This document shows positions 43,408 through 53,147 of a stretch of DNA of 64,000 bases, piece after piece. The DNA is from Pacificispira sp002696645 (GTDB lineage Bacteria > Pseudomonadota > Alphaproteobacteria > UBA8366 > Aestuariispiraceae): assembly GCF_048892425.1 (NCBI RefSeq), contig NZ_JBLZHU010000011.1:66854-130853 (forward strand), written 5' to 3'. Each line of letters opens with the position of its first letter. Position 1 is the first letter of the stretch. The position numbers and the translations under genes are program-made. The notes below the pieces were generated by a model. The model worked only from the letters and a program-made list of their open reading frames with translations, had not been told where the DNA came from and did no database searches.

Positions 43408-44088
43408 ATGACCGACACACCGGTTCTAAGCGGACCAGAACAAGCCCCCACCGACGGCAAGAAACCAGATCGTCTGATCATTTTCCTGCATGGGCTGGGG
43501 GCCAATGGTGATGACCTGATCAGCCTGGCACCGGTTCTAGGTCAGGTTTTCCCGACCGCGCAATTCCTGGCCCCCAATGCACCGGAAGAATGCGATATGG
43601 CCCCGATGGGCCTGCAATGGTTTTCCCTGCAGGATATGAGCCGCGAACAGTTACAGGCAGGCGTCGATTCTGTCACACCGGTTCTGCACCGCTATCTGGA
43701 TGATCAAATCGCGCGGTTTTCTGTGACGCCGGACCGCGTTGCAATCGTCGGCTTCAGCCAGGGAACGATGCTGGCGCTGCATGCAATGCCGAAATATTCA
43801 GGGCTGGTCGCCGGTGTCCTGGGGTATTCTGGAATGCTGATCGCCCCGGAATCCCTGGCCGACGAGAATATTCGAAAACCACCGACCTTGTTGATCCACG
43901 GAACGGAAGACCCGGTCGTCCCTGCTGAAATGTCAAAGGTGTCGGGCGAAGCCATGAAAATGGCCGGGTTTGATGTAGAAGTCGCCTATTCCAAAGGTCT
44001 GGGCCATTCCATTGACGAAGCGGGCTTGCGCCTTGGCATTGAATTCTTGCAGCGCGCGTTTGGTGACAAGGAAGTACCAGAGACCTAA
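43408..44088 (+). CDS. Alpha/beta-hydrolase, phospholipase/carboxylesterase family
   Basis: 226 residues from ATG 43408, with AAGGA upstream. Catalytic triad S117 (GFSQG), D168 (GTEDPV) and H200 (GLGHSI); oxyanion HGLGANGDD. Belongs to the cytoplasmic acyl-thioesterase/carboxylesterase group (Est/YpfH-like). It starts 73 nt after the glycosylase and may be cotranscribed. Confidence 0.92.
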   Translation: MTDTPVLSGPEQAPTDGKKPDRLIIFLHGLGANGDDLISLAPVLGQVFPTAQFLAPNAPEECDMAPMGLQWFSLQDMSREQLQAGVDSVTPVLHRYLDDQIARFSVTPDRVAIVGFSQGTMLALHAMPKYSGLVAGVLGYSGMLIAPESLADENIRKPPTLLIHGTEDPVVPAEMSKVSGEAMKMAGFDVEVAYSKGLGHSIDEAGLRLGIEFLQRAFGDKEVPET

Positions 44089-44322
44089 ATCAGATAAAAG
44101 CCGCGATAAGAAACAAGCGGATCTCGCCTAAAATTGGATGCGTTATATATTTGTCATTGAAATCGGATAGAGAGAAGGGAGTGTCGGGTGCTCATTACAA
44201 CAATGTGATAGTTTCCAGCAGGCTTACACAAAATGTTGTGGTGATGACAAAATATGGGGTAACGTACCTGTATCGGTTCTGACGAAATCGATCTGGTGAT
44301 ACAGAAAGTTCGGAGTGCGGCA

Positions 44323-44883
44323 ATGTTAACCGCCTTAGATCATAGTCCCGCTTTGGTGCTGAATGCGGATTTCAGGCCGCTCAGCTACTTTCCTTTGTCG
44401 GTTTGGGACTGGCAAGACACCATCAAGGCCGTCGTTGCCAAACGGGTCAACGTCATTTCGGAATACGATATGGAGGTGCGCAGCCCGACCTTCGCCCTGC
44501 GCCTGCCCAGCGTGATCTCCCTGAAAGAATATGTTGCCCCGGCGCGACGCCCCGCGTTTACCCGGTTTAACGTATTTCTTCGGGATAGGCTGGTCTGTCA
44601 GTATTGCGATGGAACCTTCCCGGCACATGACTTGACCTTTGACCATGTTATCCCGCGCAGTCAGGGTGGGATCACCAGTTGGGAAAACGTCGTCGCGGCC
44701 TGTAGCCCGTGCAATTTGACCAAAGGTGGCCGCACCCCGAAACAGGCCAATATGCCATTGCTGCGAGCCCCCATCGAACCATCGACCTGGGAATTACAGG
44801 AACATGGCCGGGCCTTCCCACCAAACTTCTTGCATGAAAGCTGGCGGGATTATCTGTACTGGGATACCGAACTGGAAACCTGA
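44323..44883 (+). CDS. HNH endonuclease-family protein
   Basis: 186 residues from ATG 44323, with GGAG 8 nt upstream. Residues ~95-150 hold a zinc-stabilised HNH core: CQYCDGTFPAHDLTFDHVIP, then GGITSWENVVAACSPCN. The N-terminal ~90 residues (LVLNADFRPLSYFPLSVWDW) are the conserved partner region of this widespread chromosomal family, common in alphaproteobacteria and cyanobacteria. Function is not established; not evidently part of a mobile element. Confidence 0.88.
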   Translation: MLTALDHSPALVLNADFRPLSYFPLSVWDWQDTIKAVVAKRVNVISEYDMEVRSPTFALRLPSVISLKEYVAPARRPAFTRFNVFLRDRLVCQYCDGTFPAHDLTFDHVIPRSQGGITSWENVVAACSPCNLTKGGRTPKQANMPLLRAPIEPSTWELQEHGRAFPPNFLHESWRDYLYWDTELET

Positions 44884-44969
44884 TCCAGTCCGGACCGCTC
44901 TTTACCCAAATCATGTATATTTTCACCTCTTCGGACAAAGTTGGGTTTGTCTCGCGCCGATAACGCGCT

Positions 44970-45070
44970 GTAGCATCATGCGTTCGCATGAGCTCACACG
45001 TGAGGCTCTTACCGTTTGTATTAGTGGCAAATACGTCGTCGCAAACACATCCGTTTGCTCAGGATTTGCT
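44970..45070 (+). repeat. Dispersed 101-nt palindromic element, copy C
   Basis: 101 nt from GTAGCATCATGCGTTCGCAT to TTTGCTCAGGATTTGCT, no gaps against copy A. The conserved frame is open (MRSHELT, KYVVAN, VCSGFA). It ends 33 nt before the oxidoreductase ATG and so forms part of that gene's 5' region. Confidence 0.85.
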
Positions 45071-45102
45071 TTAGACTGATCGAAAAAAGGACCGAGGATG
45101 AC

Positions 45103-46416
45103 ATGGCTTTACTTGCGTTAGATGATCAGGGCTTCAAGCAATCCCTATGGACAGCTACAGGCGGCGACGCCCCCCATTGCCCGCCATTGGATACAGACAA
45201 ACAGTCTGATATCGCGATTGTCGGGGGTGGGTTTACCGGACTGTCCACCGCCCTGCATCTGGCAGAGCGCGGTGTTTCCGTTATCGTGCTGGAAGCACGC
45301 GAACCCGGCTGGGGGGCATCGGGACGCAATGGCGGTCAGGTGATTTCCGGTCTGAAACATGATCTGGCCGAGTTGGAACGCCTTGTCGGCCCCGAAATGG
45401 CCCGACGCATGATCAGCCATGCCGATAAATCAGCCGATACCGCGTTTGCTATCATCGATAGATTGAAACTGGATTGCGATGCCGTGCGGGGCGGATGGGT
45501 CCAATCCGCCCATGGCGTGGGCGTGCTGGAAGATCAGAAGAAAAAAGCGGAGAAAATGGCAGCGCGTGGTCGCGCGGTTAGCATGCTGTCACAGCAAGAG
45601 ATGATCGAGCGCGTGGGAACAGATTGGTATGTAGGAGGCCTGTTCGATGCTGCGGGCGGTACCGTCCAGCCTTTGAAACTAGCCCGTGGCCTGGCCCGGG
45701 CAGCCCAGGCAGCAGGGGCTCAAATCCATGGTGAAACCGCCGTAACGGGGTTAGCACAGGCCCCGCATGGATGGTCCCTAACGACAGGAGATGGCATGAC
45801 CGTCACCGCTGGGAAGGTCCTGTTATGCACGAACGGGTATTCTGATCTGGCGCCGTTACAGGATGCGACAACGCAATCGGTTGTCCCATTTTACAGCTAT
45901 CAGATGGCGACAAAGCCGCTGTCGGATAACTTGCTGAAAAGCCTGCCTGTCCATGGTTTGGGCGTTTCCGAGGCAAGGCGCGTTTTAAGTTATTACCGGA
46001 TCGACTCCCAAGGGCGCTTCATCATGGGCGCGCGGGGCAAACTGAACGGATCCCTGGATGTTTCCGCCTTTGATCTTGCCAAACAGCGCATGCAGGAAAT
46101 GTTTCCCAGACTGACGGGTGTGCCGATGGAGAATTTCTGGAATGGGCGCGTTGCCGTCACCACGGATTCCCTGCCCCGTTTAATGCAGATCGCGCCCGGA
46201 TTGGGCGCTGCGGTCGGGTGGAATGGGCGGGGTGTCGCCATGACCACCGCAACGGGATCGGTTCTGGCGGACTGGTTGTGCGATGTCCCGCACAAGGATT
46301 TGCCTATGCCCATCAATGCGCCGCGCCTGATCCCCTTTCATTGGCTGAAACGGCCTGCCTCTGGCGTCGCCGTCATGTGGAAGAGCTTCCTGGATCGGCG
46401 CGAACGCAAACTGTAA
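45103..46416 (+). CDS. FAD-dependent amine oxidoreductase (PuuB/OrdL-like)
   Basis: 437 residues from ATG 45103, with GAGGATGAC upstream. Dinucleotide motif IAIVGGGFTGLSTALHLAERG at ~40-60 (shown in part), then WGASGRNGGQV, typical of the DAO-family gamma-glutamylputrescine oxidases. The C-terminal FAD contact GWNGRGVAM is present. It oxidises a secondary or gamma-glutamylated amine; no other put/puu gene adjoins, so the substrate is uncertain. Confidence 0.88.
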   Translation: MALLALDDQGFKQSLWTATGGDAPHCPPLDTDKQSDIAIVGGGFTGLSTALHLAERGVSVIVLEAREPGWGASGRNGGQVISGLKHDLAELERLVGPEMARRMISHADKSADTAFAIIDRLKLDCDAVRGGWVQSAHGVGVLEDQKKKAEKMAARGRAVSMLSQQEMIERVGTDWYVGGLFDAAGGTVQPLKLARGLARAAQAAGAQIHGETAVTGLAQAPHGWSLTTGDGMTVTAGKVLLCTNGYSDLAPLQDATTQSVVPFYSYQMATKPLSDNLLKSLPVHGLGVSEARRVLSYYRIDSQGRFIMGARGKLNGSLDVSAFDLAKQRMQEMFPRLTGVPMENFWNGRVAVTTDSLPRLMQIAPGLGAAVGWNGRGVAMTTATGSVLADWLCDVPHKDLPMPINAPRLIPFHWLKRPASGVAVMWKSFLDRRERKL

Positions 46417-46423
46417 CCCGCCA

Positions 46424-47284
46424 TCACACCGGTGGAGCACCATGCAGCATTTCACACAGGCCGACATAGTCGGGCTCCCGATCCGGGTCGATCAATCCGT
46501 GGCGGATAAAGAAATCGATCAGGACAGGGGCACAATTGAATTTGAACCGGTCCGTATCACGCACGATTTCCATGACTTCCTGTGCAGGCATCAGGTAAAA
46601 CCCCGCAACTTCCCCATCGGCAGGGATCGGGGTGAAACTTTCATCCAACTCCAGATCATAACAGAACATCTGATCCGGCTTCAGCCCTTGCGGGCTTTCA
46701 TACAAATAAGATATCGCCCCGACCGCACGGGCCTGGCGCGCCAGATGCGCGGGGATTGAGGCCTCTTCCGCGCATTCCTTGATAAGATTCTGCGCCAGGG
46801 TCAGACCTTCGGGATGCCCCCCGGCGACCGTGTTATCCAGCAATCCGGGATAAGATGGCTTATCATGGGCGCGCTGTGCGATCCAAAGGTATAGACCGTC
46901 TGGCTTTCGCACATATCCATTCAAATGAAAGCCCCAACTGCGAATGCCTAAGAAAGGACATCCCGCCCGTTCAATCGAAAACACAGCGGGATCCGAAAAC
47001 CGTTCAGCAACCGCATAACGCTCGTCCCGCCACCCTTGAATAAGGCCTTCATCGGCCATTACGCGCAGGGCATAATCCACCGCTGCCGTCGCAGAATCGT
47101 AATCGAACAAAGCCGCATGCAGATCAACCTGTTGCCCCCCCACCACGAAGATATCGGGGAAACCGGACAACCGTTCCAATCGATCCTTGCGGATCCAGCC
47201 CAATTGCTGACCGCGCCCAAAGAACGGCAGATAATTTTCACGCGATCCATTGTTACAGGCGAGAATCCGGTCCTGATAGGCCAC
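46424..47284 (-). CDS. Nudix hydrolase with DUF4743 N-terminal domain
   Basis: 286 residues. The N-terminal ~130 residues match DUF4743. The Nudix domain has the box GGHPEGLTLAQNLIKECAEE with its metal-binding REUxEE-like end. Homologues in fungi and bacteria hydrolyse thiamine-like or NAD-related diphosphates. Probably a cytoplasmic housecleaning enzyme. Confidence 0.88.
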   Translation of the reverse strand: MAYQDRILACNNGSRENYLPFFGRGQQLGWIRKDRLERLSGFPDIFVVGGQQVDLHAALFDYDSATAAVDYALRVMADEGLIQGWRDERYAVAERFSDPAVFSIERAGCPFLGIRSWGFHLNGYVRKPDGLYLWIAQRAHDKPSYPGLLDNTVAGGHPEGLTLAQNLIKECAEEASIPAHLARQARAVGAISYLYESPQGLKPDQMFCYDLELDESFTPIPADGEVAGFYLMPAQEVMEIVRDTDRFKFNCAPVLIDFFIRHGLIDPDREPDYVGLCEMLHGAPPV

Positions 47285-47286
47285 GG

Positions 47287-47580
47287 TTACCTCTTTTCAC
47301 ACACCAAAACGCTGCGAACACCGACAGTCTGACGCATCACCGCGCCAACGATATCACAGCTCTGCGGGTCCAGGCCGCTGACCTGCACATCGATGATCAG
47401 ATTGGGGTCAATTCCTCCGTCGATCACAGCATTCAACTTCTGTGTAATCAAGCCACGCTTTGTGATGGGGGCCAATACGCGGGCCAGGATGCCAACATCC
47501 GTATCGGCGGTGACGGAAAAACAATACACTGAAGGGGATGTACCGACATCATTGGACGGCACCGACAAAGGTAAGGTCAT
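47287..47580 (-). CDS. ACT-domain protein (IlvM/AHAS small-subunit-like)
   Basis: 97 residues, essentially a single ACT domain (VYCFSVTADTDVGILARVLA, then GLITQKLNAVIDG). It resembles short regulatory subunits of acetohydroxyacid synthase, but no large subunit is in the window. It is 2 nt upstream of the Nudix gene, so they are cotranscribed. It may bind an amino acid. Confidence 0.75.
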   Translation of the reverse strand: MTLPLSVPSNDVGTSPSVYCFSVTADTDVGILARVLAPITKRGLITQKLNAVIDGGIDPNLIIDVQVSGLDPQSCDIVGAVMRQTVGVRSVLVCEKR

Positions 47581-47627
47581 GGAAGTCTCATTTCTCTGTG
47601 AATAGCATCAGGTGGCGGCACAGGCCC

Positions 47628-47665
47628 GGACCCCCCAGCCGCATTATATGCGGGGGACCGGGTCC
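47628..47665. other. Strong intergenic hairpin
   Basis: GGACCC...CCGCAT pairs with ATGCGG...GGGTCC around TAT, with small internal bulges. It lies between the AEC carrier's stop and the ACT gene's start. No T-run follows on either side, so it may be an mRNA-stabilising structure or barrier. Confidence 0.4.
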
Positions 47666-47758
47666 GTAATTCGACCAATGCGCCCAAACAGCGCCACAGA
47701 GAAATTCGAGGTCAACATACTGAAACCATATATCCGGTTGGAAGGTGACGCAAGAATA

Positions 47759-48703
47759 TTACAAACCACCCTGGAACAGCCACAGGATAAGCCATAAGGT
47801 AAAGACCGACCCAATCGTCGACAGGCATATTGATGTCGTCGCCAGGGCCTGGGCCGTCCCATATTTCTGGGAAAATATATAGACCATGACACCACTGGGC
47901 TGGGCCGCTGTAATGGTGGCAATTTGTACCCACAACGGATCCAAAGCAAAAATATACGTGCCCGCCAGATAGACCAATAACGGAAACAGCATGATCTTCA
48001 GCGACACCTGGACCATGGATTGAACCACACGCCCGGCAATACCATAGCGCTTCAGCGACGATCCCAAGGCAAACAAGGCACAGGGCAGCACGGCCCCCTG
48101 CATGGTTTCGGCAATCCGCGCCAAAGGTGTGGGCAGAGACAGACCCGCCAGATTTGTCGCCATGCCCAGAAACAAACCCCACAGGATGGGATTGCGAATC
48201 AACCCGCTGGCAACCTGTTTGGGCAGTGCGGCCAGACCACCGCTGCGGCGCGATTGGCTCATTTCCAATAGAACCGTCGTGCCGGTGAAAAAGATAATGC
48301 CGTGGACAGACAGGATCAGAAAGAACGGCAGAGCCGCCGTCTCTCCATAGGCCAGCAGGATCAGGGGCAGACCCAACAGAACCGTGTTGGAAAAAGCACT
48401 GCCCATCCCGGTCAGGATAGCCCCCATTATGTCGCGCCCAAAGATGAAACGCGCGACCAGAAAGCCGATCGCATAAATCAGAATTCCTGGCCCGTAATAG
48501 CTGGCAAACAGGTTCCAGGGCACCTTGTCTGGCAATTGCGTGGTCGCAATCGTCCTGAACAGCATGAAGGGAACGGCGAAATTAAAAACGAAAGATGCGA
48601 CCCCCGCTTCCGCAGATTCAGAGAACCACCCAAGGCGGGCCGCGACATATCCAAGGGCTGCAATGCCAAAAATCGGCAGCAGAATGTTGATTACGATATC
48701 CAA
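47759..48703 (-). CDS. AEC-family transporter, second copy
   Basis: 314 residues, ten membrane helices, same family as the carrier at 903 but clearly diverged (SAFSNTVLLGLPLILLAYG in the conserved central stretch). Such permeases move organic acids. Monocistronic; upstream of the ACT/Nudix pair on the same strand. Confidence 0.86.
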   Translation of the reverse strand: MDIVINILLPIFGIAALGYVAARLGWFSESAEAGVASFVFNFAVPFMLFRTIATTQLPDKVPWNLFASYYGPGILIYAIGFLVARFIFGRDIMGAILTGMGSAFSNTVLLGLPLILLAYGETAALPFFLILSVHGIIFFTGTTVLLEMSQSRRSGGLAALPKQVASGLIRNPILWGLFLGMATNLAGLSLPTPLARIAETMQGAVLPCALFALGSSLKRYGIAGRVVQSMVQVSLKIMLFPLLVYLAGTYIFALDPLWVQIATITAAQPSGVMVYIFSQKYGTAQALATTSICLSTIGSVFTLWLILWLFQGGL

Positions 48704-48840
48704 GAGAGCCGAATCCTTATCTTATCTGTTTTCTGATTACTCCGTGTGGCTACTCTGGGCAAGTCAGAGACCTTGCGGTTCGGGGAGTAGCGTGCCATCT
48801 ATCACCCGATGGATTGGGCCCAGCGAGGGAGAGACCCGGC

Positions 48841-49134
48841 ATGGCAGACCTCTGGATTTTCGGGCGGAAACCAGCGGCAATGGTGCGTCACCGGCATGGT
48901 GGCTTTAACGCGACATTTCCAATGAACGGCGATACGGTTGTGGAGCAGGCTGGCCTGACCCGCGATGCCAATGCTGCGCGTGAAAAGGCGGAATCGTCCG
49001 GAATCAAACCACCGCCCCGCATTGAAGGGCGCGAGGCACAAAATGTGTTGAGCTTTCAATCCCGTGGTGATCGTGCCCAGCGCACCAATCTCAGTCCCCG
49101 AAATGGGGGACGTCCGGGTCCCTACCGCGAATAG
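48841..49134 (+). CDS. Unknown 97-residue protein
   Basis: From ATG 48841 it reads MADLWIFGRKPAAMVRH; an upstream in-frame ATG (48814) is less likely. It is basic, soluble, Arg/Asn/Gly-rich toward the C-terminus (RGDRAQRTNLSPRNGGRPG), which looks disordered. It ends 8 nt before the acyl-CoA dehydrogenase start and is probably cotranscribed. No family recognised. Confidence 0.55.
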   Translation: MADLWIFGRKPAAMVRHRHGGFNATFPMNGDTVVEQAGLTRDANAAREKAESSGIKPPPRIEGREAQNVLSFQSRGDRAQRTNLSPRNGGRPGPYRE

Positions 49135-49142
49135 CCCCGAAC

Positions 49143-50789
49143 GTGATCACCTCAGAAGCCCGACTATACGCCTTAAGCCAAGCAGAATCGCTGGCCGCAG
49201 AGGCTGTTGACCATCTGTCGCAAACAGTCCGGAACGCTGAAACCGGCCGCGTGGACCCAATCGCTCTGGAGCGCGCACAGCATCAAGCCCATGGCACGGC
49301 CTGGCTTGTGTCCCATGTCGCCGGACTGACGGCCCTGCATGATTGGGCCCAGCGCTTGGAAGAAACAAACTCAATGGGGCCTGTTGAGGCTGGGATTTTG
49401 CGCATCGGATTTGCGGAATATCTGAACAGGATCATTCACGGATTGCCCATGGGGCAAACCGAAACCGTGCGCCCCCATGAACTGGGAACGTCACTGCATG
49501 CCATGGGCATGGCGACCGATCCAACCCTGAATGCCCTATTTGCAGACCCGGACCTGCCAGAAATTCGCATGGCAACCGCCCTGGCAATGTCGGAACATGG
49601 ATTTTCCAATCCTGCCGACGACCCCGATGGCGAAATTTCCATGATGCGGACGCAATACCAACGCTTCGCCGAAGCCGAAATTGCACCGTTTTGCCATCGA
49701 TGGCATCTGGATGATATCCTGATCCCCGATGAAACGGTGCAGAAGGTTGCAGATCTGGGAACCTTTGCGATTACAATTCCACAGGCCTATGACGGTCTGG
49801 GACTGTCCAAACAGGCCATGGTCGCAGTGACGGAGGAACTATCCAGCTTTCATTTGCCCACCGGATCGTTGGCAACCCGGCCTGAAATTGCCGGGGAATT
49901 GATCAGCAATAGCGGGACCCAGGATCAGAAAGAGCGCTTCCTGCCGGGGATCGCCAGCGGAAAGATCATGACAACCGCTGTCTTCACAGAACCTGATATC
50001 GGTTCGGACCTGGCGCATCTCAGCACCAGGGCGGTTCGGCGGGGCGCTGTATATCAGGTATCCGGGGCAAAGACCTGGATCACCCATGGCGGGCGCAGTG
50101 ATCTGATGACCCTGTTGGTGCGCACACAGGCGGGCAGCCAGGATCACAGCGGCGTTTCCATGCTGTTGGCCGAAAAGCCGCGTGGCACGCCTGCAACCCC
50201 CTTCCCTGCGCCGGGCATGACAGGGGGCGAAATCCGCACCCTGGGTTATCGCGGCATGAAGGAATATGACATCGCCTTTGATCGGTTCGACGTACCCGCC
50301 CATAACCTGCTGGGGGGCGAAGAAGGTCTTGGGTTCCGGCAATTAATGGCAACCTTTGAGTCGGCACGCATCCAGACCGCCGCGCGCGCGGTTGGCGTCG
50401 CCCGCAATGCCCTGCGTTTGGCCATGGATTATGCCACAACCAGACGGCAATTCGGCCAGTCCCTGATCCGGTTTCCCCGTATTGCAGATAAGCTGGCCCT
50501 GATGGCGGCAGAAACAGAGATTGTCCGGCAATTGACACGCCATGCCGCCTTGGCAAAAGATACCGGACGGCGCTGCGATGTGGAAGCAGGTATGGCCAAG
50601 CTGCTGGCGGCGCGCACCGCCTGGGCGGCAGCCGACGATGCCTTACAGATTCATGGCGGGATCGGCTATGCGCTGGAAAGCCAGATTTCCCGTGTTTTGG
50701 TGGATGCGCGGATATTGAATATCTTTGAGGGTACCGGCGAGATTCAGGCACAGGTCATCGCCCGTGGACTGTTGAGTCGTCGAAATTAG
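49143..50789 (+). CDS. Acyl-CoA dehydrogenase with N-terminal extension
   Basis: 548 residues with a GTG start. The first ~165 residues are a helical extension not present in medium-chain enzymes. The standard ACAD domains follow: FAD/substrate motifs FTEPDIGSDL and ITHGGRSD, and the C-terminal IHGGIGYALE with the catalytic Glu in IFEGTGEIQ. Catalyses the first dehydrogenation of an acyl-CoA, electrons passing to ETF. Substrate length is unknown. Confidence 0.92.
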   Translation: MITSEARLYALSQAESLAAEAVDHLSQTVRNAETGRVDPIALERAQHQAHGTAWLVSHVAGLTALHDWAQRLEETNSMGPVEAGILRIGFAEYLNRIIHGLPMGQTETVRPHELGTSLHAMGMATDPTLNALFADPDLPEIRMATALAMSEHGFSNPADDPDGEISMMRTQYQRFAEAEIAPFCHRWHLDDILIPDETVQKVADLGTFAITIPQAYDGLGLSKQAMVAVTEELSSFHLPTGSLATRPEIAGELISNSGTQDQKERFLPGIASGKIMTTAVFTEPDIGSDLAHLSTRAVRRGAVYQVSGAKTWITHGGRSDLMTLLVRTQAGSQDHSGVSMLLAEKPRGTPATPFPAPGMTGGEIRTLGYRGMKEYDIAFDRFDVPAHNLLGGEEGLGFRQLMATFESARIQTAARAVGVARNALRLAMDYATTRRQFGQSLIRFPRIADKLALMAAETEIVRQLTRHAALAKDTGRRCDVEAGMAKLLAARTAWAAADDALQIHGGIGYALESQISRVLVDARILNIFEGTGEIQAQVIARGLLSRRN

Positions 50790-50863
50790 CGGCTCGCCAC
50801 CCTATATGGACAGTTAATGCCCAAACGGAATGCCCAAACAGAAAAATTAAAGGGATCACCTCA

Positions 50864-51673
50864 ATGCACCGCAAAAGCCTCCTTGCCACCCTTTCACTGC
50901 TGTTTATTTTTGCAACACCGCAGGCTGCACAGGCACAGGAATACTCTGTGCTGCCGCATTCAGCGCGCTACAGCATCACATTGATTGAAGCAAAGGTTGG
51001 CGAAGTCACCATGCTGGATGGCGGCCTAAGCGTCGATCTGGTCAAGGGCTGCAAAAACTGGACACTGCAATCCAATTTGAATTTAGCAGCAGGCAATCAG
51101 GATGGCGCAGGCTTCGTTCTGGTTATGAATCAAGCCGCAACAGAAAGCCTGGACGGGCGACGGTTTGAATTCAAAACAGACGTTGTGGTCAATGATGCCC
51201 CGGAAGAAACCTATCAAGGCATCGCAACACTGGAAGAAGATGGCCGAGGGGAGGCAGAGTTCACCCTGCCTGAGCAAAAGAAAGTTCGTCTGCCACAGGA
51301 TACGCTGTTCCCGATTAATGCGATGCGGACCAATCTGAATGCCGCTTGGGGGGCGCAACAGGTTCTGACGAACTATATCTACTTTGATGGCAGTGAATTA
51401 AGCGCCTGGCGCGCCACGGACCTGGTTGCCGGCACGCCAGAGCCCTTGGATGCGCAGGCGCAGGATCCCGACGGCATCACGAAAATCGGGCAGGCAAAGC
51501 GGGTTGTCACAACATTATTTGATTTGACCCACACTGATGCAGAGCCGATTTCAACCTATATTTCCGATATTCTGCCCAATGGAATCGTCACGCGCCTGAC
51601 CATTGATCTGGGCTTCATGGTCGCCGAAGCGCGATTGATCGAAGTGCTGGCGATCCCAGAACCGGACTGTTAA
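50864..51673 (+). CDS. eipB: Envelope integrity protein EipB (DUF1849)
   Basis: 269 residues with a signal peptide (LLFIFATPQAAQA). The mature protein is a beta-rich DUF1849 barrel with conserved C63 (KGCKNW) and C269 at the very end, matching the disulfide described for Brucella EipB. Periplasmic; required there for envelope integrity. The family is nearly confined to alphaproteobacteria, which supports the taxonomic call. Confidence 0.88.
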   Translation: MHRKSLLATLSLLFIFATPQAAQAQEYSVLPHSARYSITLIEAKVGEVTMLDGGLSVDLVKGCKNWTLQSNLNLAAGNQDGAGFVLVMNQAATESLDGRRFEFKTDVVVNDAPEETYQGIATLEEDGRGEAEFTLPEQKKVRLPQDTLFPINAMRTNLNAAWGAQQVLTNYIYFDGSELSAWRATDLVAGTPEPLDAQAQDPDGITKIGQAKRVVTTLFDLTHTDAEPISTYISDILPNGIVTRLTIDLGFMVAEARLIEVLAIPEPDC

Positions 51674-51707
51674 CCCTACCCTTCACGTCAGCTTGTCATA
51701 AAAGGTC

Positions 51708-53090
51708 ATGGATATGAGTTGCTTTGTTAAACAGAAAAATAAAGAGACACGCAGCATAACGGGAATCGTAAAAGCCGACTATGACACTTGGCTTTCAAAC
51801 CAATCGGACCCCGTTCAAACCTGGATCAAAGGGTCTGGGTTCAAGGCGAAGCCCGGTGCCGTTGCGATTTTCCCAGACAAGGCGGGGGCCCCGAACAACG
51901 CCCTGGTGGTCCTGGAAAATGAACAGGATCTGTGGTCCTGGGGCGCAGCAGCGGTTCGACTGCCAGCCGGGCGCTATTGCCTGTCGCCCGAACCTGATGC
52001 CACCATGGCTTACAATGCCAGCCTCGGCTGGGCCTTGGGCAGCTATGATTTCGACCGCTATCGCAAACGCTCGGAACCTGTCCGGGAATTGGTCTGGCCG
52101 AAGAATGCGGACAATAAGCTTGTTGCAGCCGTGTCTGCGGGCATTTATCTGACCCGCGATCTGGTCAATACGCCGGCGTCGGATATGGGACCGGAAGAGC
52201 TGGCTGCGGCGGCATCGGCCTTGTCACAAACTTTTGGCGCACATTGTGAAACCATCATCGGGGAGGACCTGCTGACGCAGAATTTTCCGATGATTCATGC
52301 GGTTGGCCGTGCGTCAACACGCGCGCCACGCCTGATAGACCTGCGCTGGGGCAATCCGATCCATCCGAAAGTAACGCTTGTTGGAAAAGGCGTCTGCTTT
52401 GACACTGGTGGGCTGGATTTGAAGCCATCCAGTGGCATGCTGATGATGAAAAAGGACATGGGGGGCGCGGCCCAGGTTCTGGGCCTGTCGCGCATGATCA
52501 TGGAAATGGAGCTTCCGGTCAGTTTGCGCGTGTTGATCCCGGCTGTGGAAAACAGTGTATCAGGCAATGCCTTCCGCCCCCTGGATATCCTGAATACCCG
52601 CAAGGGATTGACGGTCGAAGTCGGCAATACCGATGCGGAAGGTCGCCTTGTTCTGGGCGATGCGCTGGCCTTGGCCTGTGAAGAAACGCCAGACCTGTTG
52701 ATTGATTTCGCCACATTGACCGGGGCCGCCCGGGTGGCCCTGGGAACCGATCTGCCTGCCTTATTCTGTAACAGCGACAGTCTGGCTGCCGCGCTGTCAC
52801 AGGGCGGTCTGGCCGCAAAGGATCCAACCTGGCGCTTGCCGCTGCATCAGGCCTATACCGGGATGCTGGACAGCAAGATTGCCGATACCAACAATGTTTC
52901 CTCAGGCGGGTATGCGGGGGCCATCACGGCAGCCCTGTTCTTGGAAAAATTCGTCGAACCGGAAATCGAATGGGCCCATTTTGATCTGATGAGCTGGAAT
53001 ACAAGCACGAAGCCCGGTCGCCCGGAAGGCGGCGAGGCACAAGGAATCCGCGGCGTATTCCTGACTCTGCAAGACCGGTTTACCCGCTAA
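51708..53090 (+). CDS. M17 leucyl aminopeptidase family protein
   Basis: 460 residues. The metal-binding region is VGKGVCFDTGGLDLKPSSG and MMKKDMGGAA, with the signature NTDAEGRLVLGDAL. Two divalent metals serve hydrolysis of N-terminal residues. The N-terminal ~150 residues are the variable domain. It is in the cytoplasm. It starts 34 nt after eipB and is followed by a bidirectional hairpin. Confidence 0.94.
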   Translation: MDMSCFVKQKNKETRSITGIVKADYDTWLSNQSDPVQTWIKGSGFKAKPGAVAIFPDKAGAPNNALVVLENEQDLWSWGAAAVRLPAGRYCLSPEPDATMAYNASLGWALGSYDFDRYRKRSEPVRELVWPKNADNKLVAAVSAGIYLTRDLVNTPASDMGPEELAAAASALSQTFGAHCETIIGEDLLTQNFPMIHAVGRASTRAPRLIDLRWGNPIHPKVTLVGKGVCFDTGGLDLKPSSGMLMMKKDMGGAAQVLGLSRMIMEMELPVSLRVLIPAVENSVSGNAFRPLDILNTRKGLTVEVGNTDAEGRLVLGDALALACEETPDLLIDFATLTGAARVALGTDLPALFCNSDSLAAALSQGGLAAKDPTWRLPLHQAYTGMLDSKIADTNNVSSGGYAGAITAALFLEKFVEPEIEWAHFDLMSWNTSTKPGRPEGGEAQGIRGVFLTLQDRFTR

Positions 53091-53133
53091 AGCAATATTC
53101 GGTCAAAGCGACCATGAATGACCTGATATTGCT
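53091..53133. terminator. Bidirectional hairpin between convergent genes
   Basis: AGCAATATTCGGTCA and TGACCTGATATTGCT form a near-perfect 15-nt stem (one 2-nt internal mismatch) beginning just after the aminopeptidase stop and 15 nt before the PatZ stop. No T-run, but position and symmetry suit shared termination. Confidence 0.5.
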
Positions 53134-53147
53134 CTAGTGATCAAACC

